From Euryarchaeota archaeon UBA226 (GTDB taxonomy: Archaea > Thermoplasmatota > Poseidoniia > Poseidoniales > Poseidoniaceae), in assembly GCA_002505935.1 (NCBI GenBank), contig DAWL01000059.1:1-11902 (forward strand): a stretch of DNA of 11,902 nt, written 5' to 3'. The stretch's first letter is position 1; the number at the start of each line of letters is the position of its first letter. Both the position numbers and the translations under genes were made by a program. Shown piece after piece: positions 5,925 to 11,902 of this stretch. The notes below the pieces were generated by a model. That model was not told the origin of the DNA. It was given only the letters and a program-made list of their open reading frames with translations, and did not search any database.

Positions 5925-8483
5925 ATGTGGGGAGCAAGCCTTCCAATCGCCTGTATAGCAGCATTCTCTCTAGCTGTTGACCTACCGAGTAGGCTTCAGA
6001 AAAGGTGGCTGCAGCATGTCTTACACATTCTCGTCTTGTTGCCATTTGTTGTTATGGCCTTCCTTTTCTTGGCAGATGCCCATACATATCGACTGGTATG
6101 GGAACACGGAGGTGCAGACCTCCCTCTTAGATACCGCTTAGCAGCCTTGTGGGAAGGTCGAGAAGGTCCAATTTTGATGTGGGCTGCTTGTATGTCATTG
6201 ATTGGAATGTTTACCCTGAATGGCACTAGTGGCGAATCTGAATCCAGCAGAAGGTTACGTATGGCTTGGTTTCACGGTTTTACCACATTCATGTTGTTCT
6301 TGGCTTGGGGGATGGGTGCTTTCGATGCGGCCCAAGACCCTAATGCGCCTAGGTCGCAATTGAATGAATTGCTTCAGACCGATTTGATGGTTATTCATCC
6401 ACCTATCATTTTCCTTTACTACTCTCTTTGCATCGCTCTGAGTAGTGTTGTTCTCGCCGCTTTATTCGATGCTGAGAGTGAAATCGACACTCTTTCAGAA
6501 CGCCTGATACCTTTGGCTCGCCCGACCATGTTTGTAGGTACACTAGGTATTGGATTGGGAGGGTTGTGGGCATATACTGTTCTGGATTGGGGTGGTTATT
6601 GGGCCTGGGATCCCGTTGAAACTGCAAGCCTCCTCCCTTGGTTAGCAGTAGTGGTACTGCTGCACTTGCCACAGCGTCCACAGAGAACTGATGCTAAGTG
6701 GTGGGCATTGGCAGGATTGATGCCTGGCGCTTTGGCGATTCTTTCTACTTTGGTTACCAGAGCCAATGGAGTATGGGTCAGCAGGCACGCTTTCGTTGGC
6801 GATGGTAGCGGTTCTGTCCCAGAGGATGTATGGGGTAGAATGATGCTTATTCGTGGGGACATTGGAGTTGGAGTCGAAGTTGTAGGCTACCTCTTGTTAG
6901 TTATCTTGCCTTTGTCTACTTGGGTGGCTTGGACAATGCGCCAGCAACTACGTTCTGCTGAAGATTCTCATGCGCTTCCATCTAATTGGTCAATACCATG
7001 GATGGTTGTTCCATTATCGGCGATTCTGATGCTATTGATGCAACCTTTGGGCGAGGAACAAGTCGCTGAGATTCTGTGGGGAAGCGTTTCAGGATTGTTT
7101 GTTTCAATAGTTGCCTTTTCGCCCCTATTTTCTCTCTTGATGTATCGTCACGAATTGCTTGAACGTTTGAAAGAAGTTCCTAATCTTCTAGTTCTATTCG
7201 GTACCATTTCGGCTGCATTCCTTTGCGGGGATGTTATTCTTGCAAGTCTGTCAATTCTCATCATCTTGCCAATTATTGCACAGAAAGATGGCTACAAGGC
7301 TGGATCATTGCTTGCTATTCCTATCCTCTTCTGGATTTTCACCGCATGGGCGCAGGTGGTCGAAATCTCAGCCGCTGCTGTGGGCATGGGTGCTGTGTTG
7401 CTACCTTGGCTGATATTTTCTGAGGAAGTAGATGAGCCTAGGGAAGCTCCTAATCCTCAAAGATTGGCCTTGATGGCTCCTTCGACTCTAGGTTCTACAT
7501 TCATTCTCTTGACCTGGATGCTATTGTTTGCCAGTATAGATTCACCTAGATTTGAGGCACAGGAATTGTTAGGATCGATATTGATTTCATTGGTGGTTCT
7601 TGCCTTGACGATATTTGGCTGGCGTAAGAAAGTCGCGAAACAGCAGCAATTATTGCTGGCTGCTGGAGTGTTGTTGTTGGCCTTGTTATTGGCAGCAATG
7701 GCGCACAATTCTCTACCCGGAGATCCCAACGAGGCCTTGTCGGGGGCCTTTGTCAGGGGACATGTTGCTTGGCTGCTGATTCTACCATTGATGGTGGCAA
7801 TTCCTGCAATGATTGTTGAGGTATCTACCGCCATAACTTCACTACGCAAAAGGCTGCAAAGAAGAGGAAGCAAGGGGTCTAGTAATCGTTGGCGGACTCT
7901 TGGAGCACATGTCGTACACCTCGGTATTCTGTTGTTGCTACTGGGCCATGTTTTCACTACCACGCTGATAGATAGAGGTGATGCTGACCATCGACATAGT
8001 TTGGAAAAAGACGAGGCAAAGGTGGTGGGTGATTATGCTTACATATTCCGCGAAGTGGTTATCATCTCTGATGATGAAGAAGAATTCAGTGAGCGCTTTA
8101 TTGTGGGGGATGGATACATTGGCGCTAGGATAGATGTACACACTTTGGATGATGGAGAGGTGGGCGAACTTCTGGCTACTTTGGAACCAGGAGTATTGAG
8201 GTTCGACTCACCAAATGGTCGTGTCAGCGCGCGAAGTGAGATAGACAGTAAGGCAAGATTGCACGGAGACCTGATTATGATCTTCGATTCAAGCCAAGCG
8301 GGGGGATTGATGACCTCTTCATTGATGGGTGGATTGGATGATGTTGATTCAATACGAGTGACTATTCACGACCTCAAAGGTAGTCATCTGGTGTGGTTGG
8401 GTTGGACATTGATTCTTGCGGGATTGATATTGGGCTCAGCAACTTGGCAATCTGGCGTTTCTTCAAAGACAGAGGAAGAGTGA
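5925..8483 (+). CDS. ccmF: CcmF-type cytochrome c heme lyase, enlarged
   Basis: A polytopic membrane protein of 852 residues belonging to the CcmF/CcsA heme-handling family, which attaches heme to apocytochrome c on the outer face of the membrane. The N-terminal half matches CcmF closely: YRLVWEHGGADLPLRYRLAA (55-74), LMVIHPP (154-160), the tryptophan-rich heme motif DWGGYWAWDPVETASLLPWL (221-240) and TLVTRANGVWVSRHAF (275-290). Histidines H158, H247, H288 and H662 or H665 (AHVVHLG) match in order, and the first three in spacing, the four functional histidines of E. coli CcmF. About 20 hydrophobic segments are visible against about 15 in E. coli (647 residues); the extra length lies between roughly residues 340 and 640. 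A soluble beta-rich segment (about 683-815) precedes a last membrane helix (about 822-840), and the end is acidic. The ATG at 5925 has no in-frame upstream ATG, GTG or TTG before the preceding gene's stop. No other ccm gene is in the window. Confidence 0.92.
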   Translation: MWGASLPIACIAAFSLAVDLPSRLQKRWLQHVLHILVLLPFVVMAFLFLADAHTYRLVWEHGGADLPLRYRLAALWEGREGPILMWAACMSLIGMFTLNGTSGESESSRRLRMAWFHGFTTFMLFLAWGMGAFDAAQDPNAPRSQLNELLQTDLMVIHPPIIFLYYSLCIALSSVVLAALFDAESEIDTLSERLIPLARPTMFVGTLGIGLGGLWAYTVLDWGGYWAWDPVETASLLPWLAVVVLLHLPQRPQRTDAKWWALAGLMPGALAILSTLVTRANGVWVSRHAFVGDGSGSVPEDVWGRMMLIRGDIGVGVEVVGYLLLVILPLSTWVAWTMRQQLRSAEDSHALPSNWSIPWMVVPLSAILMLLMQPLGEEQVAEILWGSVSGLFVSIVAFSPLFSLLMYRHELLERLKEVPNLLVLFGTISAAFLCGDVILASLSILIILPIIAQKDGYKAGSLLAIPILFWIFTAWAQVVEISAAAVGMGAVLLPWLIFSEEVDEPREAPNPQRLALMAPSTLGSTFILLTWMLLFASIDSPRFEAQELLGSILISLVVLALTIFGWRKKVAKQQQLLLAAGVLLLALLLAAMAHNSLPGDPNEALSGAFVRGHVAWLLILPLMVAIPAMIVEVSTAITSLRKRLQRRGSKGSSNRWRTLGAHVVHLGILLLLLGHVFTTTLIDRGDADHRHSLEKDEAKVVGDYAYIFREVVIISDDEEEFSERFIVGDGYIGARIDVHTLDDGEVGELLATLEPGVLRFDSPNGRVSARSEIDSKARLHGDLIMIFDSSQAGGLMTSSLMGGLDDVDSIRVTIHDLKGSHLVWLGWTLILAGLILGSATWQSGVSSKTEEE

Positions 8484-8585
8484 CCAGCAACTCGGTATGC
8501 CGATTTGAGTTCTCTCCTACCTCCGTTCCAATGATAAAGGGGGAGTGGGTCGGCGGGTCGCCCTTGAGGGGTAGGATGCGTTTGA
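8484..8585 (+). promoter_or_regulatory. Intergenic region ahead of the FKBP gene, possible promoter
   Basis: These 102 bases between ccmF and the FKBP gene are the longest same-strand gap. ATGATAAAG (8531-8539) is a weak TATA-like element; the following stretch (about 8538-8575) is strikingly G-rich, with GGGGGAGTGGG and a short inverted repeat GGCG-GGT-CGCC. I see no open reading frame and no clear terminator. A separate start for the FKBP gene here is plausible only. Confidence 0.25.
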
Positions 8586-9365
8586 ATGGAGAACGGAACC
8601 ATCGTCCATGTAGATTATGAATTGTACAATGCTGATACCGGCGACCTGTTGGAGACAACGATTGAAGAGGTTGCCAAGGAGCACGAGGTGCATCAGGAAG
8701 GAAGAGGCTACAGCCCTTTGGTCACCGTAGTTGGTGCAGGTCAGTTAATCGAAGGCTTCGAGGACAGCCTGTTAGAGGCTGAAGCAGATACTGAGTACGA
8801 TATCGAGATTGAGCCATCCAAGGCATATGGAGACAAGGACACCACCATGATTGAGACTATCAATCAGGACAAGTTGATGCGCGCAGTCAACGATCCACAA
8901 AGTCTAGCCATTGGCTCTCCAGTTGAAATTGGAGGCCGAACAGGAATTCTCACTCTATTTGCAGCAGGTAGAGCGCGTATTGATTTCAACCATCCATTGG
9001 CAGGACGTACACTTCGCTACAAGTATACTATCGTCAAGGTAGTAGAAGACCGAGTAGAGAAGGTGATGGCATTGTTGAAATCAAACTCTGGACACGAAGA
9101 TTTCGAAGTTGAATTCGATGGTGATGATGTAGCGATTACTGTTCCGCAAACTATGCTATTCGATACCAATGCAGCGATGATGAAATTCCGCGTAGTAACC
9201 GTGCTCAGAGATGCTTTGGAAGTAGGCAAGGTCTCTTTTGTGGAAGTTCATGAACCGCGAACAGTTGCTGATGCAGAAGAAGAAGAAGAAGAAGAATGCC
9301 AAGATGCTAATTGTGGAAATCCTGATTGTGGAAACGAATCACATAATCGCGGCGAAGAAGAGTGA
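8586..9365 (+). CDS. Long archaeal FKBP-type peptidyl-prolyl isomerase with Cys-rich tail
   Basis: A cytoplasmic peptidyl-prolyl cis-trans isomerase and folding chaperone of the SlyD-like/archaeal long FKBP type, 259 residues. The FKBP domain is split by an insert-in-flap domain: first half about 1-82 with GAGQLIEGFEDSLL (50-63) and PSKAYG (77-82), flap insert about 85-132, then the closing strand DFNHPLAGRTLRYKYTI (133-149). A further domain (about 153-225) resembles the C-terminal domain of Methanocaldococcus FKBP26. The tail has seven glutamates (231-237) then C238, C243, C248 and H253 at exact five-residue intervals, and ends EEE. Metal-binding Cys/His tails are known in SlyD, so a metal (for example nickel or zinc) role is plausible but inferred. 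The ATG at 8586 gives the normal FKBP start; a GAGGGG 14 bases upstream is too far to be a convincing ribosome binding site. It follows ccmF by 102 bases and may be transcribed separately. Confidence 0.94.
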   Translation: MENGTIVHVDYELYNADTGDLLETTIEEVAKEHEVHQEGRGYSPLVTVVGAGQLIEGFEDSLLEAEADTEYDIEIEPSKAYGDKDTTMIETINQDKLMRAVNDPQSLAIGSPVEIGGRTGILTLFAAGRARIDFNHPLAGRTLRYKYTIVKVVEDRVEKVMALLKSNSGHEDFEVEFDGDDVAITVPQTMLFDTNAAMMKFRVVTVLRDALEVGKVSFVEVHEPRTVADAEEEEEEECQDANCGNPDCGNESHNRGEEE

Positions 9366-9417
9366 AACCTACTTCTTTGAAGACAAAAGGTGATGATGCA
9401 CCTCTTCTCAGCGAGGC

Positions 9418-10863
9418 ATGAGAGCGATGTCCGAAGAGGATGCACCTTCCGAGGAAGAGGATGATTCTCTAGAAGAGGAAACCGTCGAGGAAACGGTTTC
9501 GGATTCACCTATTGTTGAAGAAGAAAGTACTGATGAAGAGTCAGAAGAGATTGTACAGAATCAGTTTACTGCTCCGTTACCCGATGATAAATTCAGTCGA
9601 TTTGAGACCTATTCGACATATATCTTGGTTGGAGTCATTTCGTTGCTGTTGTTGGGTTCCTTGCTCATTCCTTCGGTGTTTTGGGAAGGCCTGCTCAAGC
9701 CAACAGTTTGGGATCCAATAACTCAGGATGCTGTAGAGGGCGATGCAGGCTACAACTCGTTCAATACCCTGCTCTTCACCAGTCTATTGTTGCTGTTTGC
9801 AGTAGTTCTTTCTGCTTATTTTAGAAAAGCACGATTTCCCGCAGATGCTAATGTCATCATTGCCTTCGTTCCATGGGTAGTATTGGCCAGTGTCTTGCGG
9901 GTATTGGAGGATTCCGAATTATTTCCAGAGTCTTATCAGATTCTATTCATCTCTCCATTGATACATCTTCATCTTGCCTTCTGGGTTATTGTCACTGCAG
10001 CGTTAGGGCATTGGGCTGAGAAATTACCTTCCGATAAAGGAGAAACAATTGCTGTTGGTGGAAGACAACGCCTCGTTGCAATAATCCTCCTTCTCTTTAT
10101 GTGGCTGCTTCTCTTTTCTCCAGCCTTGGCTGCCGATGAGTCAATCGGTATGTTTTGGCCCGTTATTGGATTGATTTCTGCCATATTAGTCGCAAGTTGG
10201 CTAGCCAAAGACGAAGGCGGTAGTGGGATGGAATGCAGCCTTCTTGCAGTGGGGAGTGGGGCCGTAGTTTTGAGCGTCAGTCTTTGGCTCCAATTCCAAT
10301 TCACTCCATGGCATGCAGGGCATGATCCTACATGGTGGCCTGCTTTTGTGATTCTAGGTGTACCTACTCTTCTGTGTTGGCAGTTGTATAGGATGGGTAG
10401 CGAAGCCAATTCAAGAATGATTGCTAAAGGATACGATAGTGGTGTAATTCCATCTCATATCAGTCTTGAAGAATGGGAGAAAGGGAATCCTGAGGAGAAG
10501 GAAGAGTACGAATTAGATGCAAGAATGGCATTATTGGCTAGCCCCTTGGTATTGACATTCGCATTTGGGCAGTTATGCGACGGCCTAGCAACTTGGATGG
10601 GCATAGATTTCTTCGGCTACAGTGAGAAGCATGTAGTGAGTGCAGAAGTCATTGAATGGGGTGCTGCGTTGACCGGTGGTGCTGGGGCTTGGTTGTTCTT
10701 TGTCACCAAACTTCTCCTGACAGGTGCCTTGGTTTGGTTATTCACACAAATTCGCATTGAATATCGCCATAGGCATCTCCGCTTATTGGTGGTTCTAGCA
10801 TTGTTGATCGTTGGGTTAGCGCCAGGTCTTCGCGACCTCGGGCGATTGATGCTCGGCGTCTAG
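9418..10863 (+). CDS. DUF63 family integral membrane protein
   Basis: A 481-residue polytopic membrane protein of the archaeal DUF63 family, whose function is unknown. Family landmarks are WDPITQDAVEGDAGYNSFNT (98-117), PWVVLASVLRVLEDSELF (152-169), the strongly conserved GQLCDGLATWMGIDFFGYSE (384-403) followed by KH, and the ending LAPGLRDLGRLMLGV (467-481). Around nine hydrophobic helices can be traced (near 66-86, 118-134, 145-160, 178-196, 217-238, 244-262, 272-292, 306-322, 370-386, and more to the end). The first 48 residues are a highly acidic Glu/Asp/Ser tail, unlike the membrane core. The ATG at 9418 is the most upstream start, since in-frame stops lie at 9391 and 9394. The second ATG at 9427 is a serious alternative because GAGG (9413-9416) is ten bases before it but only one before 9418. 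It follows the FKBP gene by 52 bases. The conserved polar residues within the helices suggest transport or an enzymatic role, but nothing more can be said. Confidence 0.88.
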   Translation: MRAMSEEDAPSEEEDDSLEEETVEETVSDSPIVEEESTDEESEEIVQNQFTAPLPDDKFSRFETYSTYILVGVISLLLLGSLLIPSVFWEGLLKPTVWDPITQDAVEGDAGYNSFNTLLFTSLLLLFAVVLSAYFRKARFPADANVIIAFVPWVVLASVLRVLEDSELFPESYQILFISPLIHLHLAFWVIVTAALGHWAEKLPSDKGETIAVGGRQRLVAIILLLFMWLLLFSPALAADESIGMFWPVIGLISAILVASWLAKDEGGSGMECSLLAVGSGAVVLSVSLWLQFQFTPWHAGHDPTWWPAFVILGVPTLLCWQLYRMGSEANSRMIAKGYDSGVIPSHISLEEWEKGNPEEKEEYELDARMALLASPLVLTFAFGQLCDGLATWMGIDFFGYSEKHVVSAEVIEWGAALTGGAGAWLFFVTKLLLTGALVWLFTQIRIEYRHRHLRLLVVLALLIVGLAPGLRDLGRLMLGV

Positions 10864-10920
10864 AATTACGGGCCTTGCGACCATATGCTTCAAGGGCAGA
10901 CGCGAAGTCCCTAGCCACAA

Positions 10921-10926
10921 GAGGGG
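10921..10926 (+). promoter_or_regulatory. Ribosome binding site of the carboxylase gene
   Basis: GAGGGG lies five bases before the ATG at 10932. The same frame is open further upstream, with a TTG at 10875, so this site is what favours the ATG start. Confidence 0.45.
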
Positions 10927-10931
10927 AAGAT

Positions 10932-11902
10932 ATGGACCGACTATCGACTCGAGTTGATACTTCGTCTCCCGAATTTGAAGCAAGAAAGCGCCACAATCTG
11001 GCTTTGCTTGAGGAATTGGATGGGAACTTGAAGACTGCACGTATGGGTGGCGGTGGAAAATATGAGGCGAGGCATCGCAGTCGCGGTAAATTACTGCCGC
11101 GCGAGCGAATCGACAGAATCATCGATGCAGGAACCGCTTTCCTCGAGTTGTCAACTTTAGCAGCCAATGGTCTGTATGATGGCAAAGCGCACAGCGCCGG
11201 AATTGTGACCGGTATTGGGATGGTGCATGGAAGAGAATGTATGTTCGTAGCCAACGATGCAACCGTCAAGGGCGGCTCATACTATCCAATCACGGTCAAG
11301 AAGCACATTAGGGCACAGGAAATCGCTGAGGAAAATCATCTTCCATGCGTCTATCTGGTTGATTCAGGTGGCGCATTCTTGCCATTACAGGACGAGGTTT
11401 TCCCAGACAAGGGGCATTTTGGCCGCATCTTCCGTAATCAAGCAATGTTGAGTGGTAAGGGGATACCACAGGTGGCAGCGGTACTAGGTTCCTGTACCGC
11501 TGGTGGTGCTTATGTTCCAGCCATGTCGGATGAGTCAATCATCGTCAAAGGAAACGGCACCATCTTTCTAGCAGGCCCTCCTCTAGTCAAAGCTGCTACA
11601 GGAGAAGAAGTAAGCGCTGAAGATCTAGGTGGGGCAGAGGTCCACACCGTAGAATCTGGAGTGGCGGATCATTATGCAGAAGATGAGAATCAAGCACTTC
11701 ACTTGGTAAGGAATGTCATCGAGAACCTGAATCCAAAGCAAAAGACTAGAATTGACCGTAGTGCTCCTGAAGAACCCGCTTTTAATCCTGAAGAATTACT
11801 GGGTATCGTCCCTGAGGACAACCGCACCCCGTACGACGTCAGAGAGGTAATCGCTCGAATCGTTGATGCATCACGTTTCCATGAATTCAAAGCCAGATAT
11901 GG
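10932..11902 (+). CDS. mccB: Methylcrotonyl-CoA carboxylase beta (carboxyltransferase) subunit, N-terminal part
   Basis: The carboxyltransferase subunit of a biotin-dependent acyl-CoA carboxylase. The first 323 residues are present and the gene runs off the right edge; the family is about 535-560 residues. The sequence follows the methylcrotonyl-CoA subtype almost block for block: SRGKLLPRERID (50-61), VANDATVKGGSYYPITVKKH (106-125), YLVDSGGAFLPLQDEVFPD (141-159), GSCTAGGAYVPAM (186-198), where the glycine-rich turn forms an oxyanion hole for the acyl-CoA, IFLAGPPLVKAATGEEVSAE (211-230) and YDVREVIARIVDASRFHEF (301-319). The enzyme carboxylates 3-methylcrotonyl-CoA in leucine breakdown, working with a biotin-carrying alpha subunit that should lie just beyond the window. 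Propionyl-CoA and acetyl-CoA carboxylases differ in the VFPD and LAGPPLVKAATGEE blocks. Substrate call is high confidence from subtype blocks. It starts 68 bases after the DUF63 gene. Confidence 0.95.
   Translation, partial: MDRLSTRVDTSSPEFEARKRHNLALLEELDGNLKTARMGGGGKYEARHRSRGKLLPRERIDRIIDAGTAFLELSTLAANGLYDGKAHSAGIVTGIGMVHGRECMFVANDATVKGGSYYPITVKKHIRAQEIAEENHLPCVYLVDSGGAFLPLQDEVFPDKGHFGRIFRNQAMLSGKGIPQVAAVLGSCTAGGAYVPAMSDESIIVKGNGTIFLAGPPLVKAATGEEVSAEDLGGAEVHTVESGVADHYAEDENQALHLVRNVIENLNPKQKTRIDRSAPEEPAFNPEELLGIVPEDNRTPYDVREVIARIVDASRFHEFKARY

Noticed and set aside
7457..7963. 168-codon open frame on the minus strand
   Set aside because: Fully antisense to ccmF, rich in Asn/Ser/Thr as expected when a hydrophobic gene is read backwards; no recognisable domain.
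8538..8575. G-rich stretch before the FKBP gene as a structured RNA or riboswitch
   Set aside because: Only a four-base-pair inverted repeat is visible; too little to support a folded element.
9393..9464. Small frame starting at ATGATG (9393) after GGTG upstream of the DUF63 gene
   Set aside because: It ends after about two dozen codons inside the DUF63 gene, has no recognisable content and overlaps the better-supported start.
10742..11269. 175-codon open frame on the minus strand
   Set aside because: It crosses the end of the DUF63 gene and the start of the carboxylase gene, both strongly supported on the other strand.
1..11902. RNA genes, CRISPR arrays, insertion sequences, defence or secretion islands
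   Set aside because: I found no tRNA-like cloverleaf, repeat-spacer pattern, transposase or terminal inverted repeats; nearly every base is accounted for by housekeeping or metabolic genes.

Overview
The window reads as a piece of archaeal chromosome, most likely from a marine heterotrophic euryarchaeon of the Marine Group II (Candidatus Poseidoniales) type; that assignment is inference. The evidence is a DUF63 integral membrane protein (an archaeal family), a long archaeal-type FKBP with an inserted flap domain, and a geranylgeranyl reductase family flavoprotein, mixed with genes of bacterial style (UvrB, CcmF, methylcrotonyl-CoA carboxylase beta). Coding density is very high. The largest gene-free gaps are about 107, 102 and 68 bases, and I saw no RNA gene, mobile element, CRISPR array or attachment site.

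Left half, minus strand, read right to left from the divergent promoter region near 4546-4652: a long UbiD-family decarboxylase (4545-2665), a UbiA-family prenyltransferase that overlaps it by 16 bases (2680-1814), a small all-alpha NTP pyrophosphohydrolase (1782-1405), a FabG-like short-chain dehydrogenase (1354-623), and the first 204 codons of uvrB (612 to the left edge). Spacings of 10-50 bases suggest one transcript. UbiA plus UbiD is the classic pair for prenylating and decarboxylating a quinone head group. The long form of UbiD points to the menaquinone (futalosine) branch rather than ubiquinone.

Right half, plus strand: a geranylgeranyl reductase (4653-5882), an unusually large CcmF-type cytochrome c heme lyase (5925-8483), an FKBP peptidyl-prolyl isomerase with an acidic, Cys-rich tail (8586-9365), a DUF63 membrane protein with an acidic N-terminus (9418-10863), and the first 323 codons of a methylcrotonyl-CoA carboxylase beta subunit (10932 to the right edge).

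Taken together, the centre of the window looks like a respiratory-chain maturation neighbourhood: quinone head-group assembly on one strand, and a reductase that could saturate a prenyl tail plus heme attachment to c-type cytochromes on the other. The outer genes serve DNA repair and branched-chain amino acid catabolism. I do not see a clearly new multi-gene system. The most unusual items are the enlarged CcmF, the evenly spaced Cys/His tail of the FKBP, and the divergent UbiD-UbiA / geranylgeranyl reductase arrangement.
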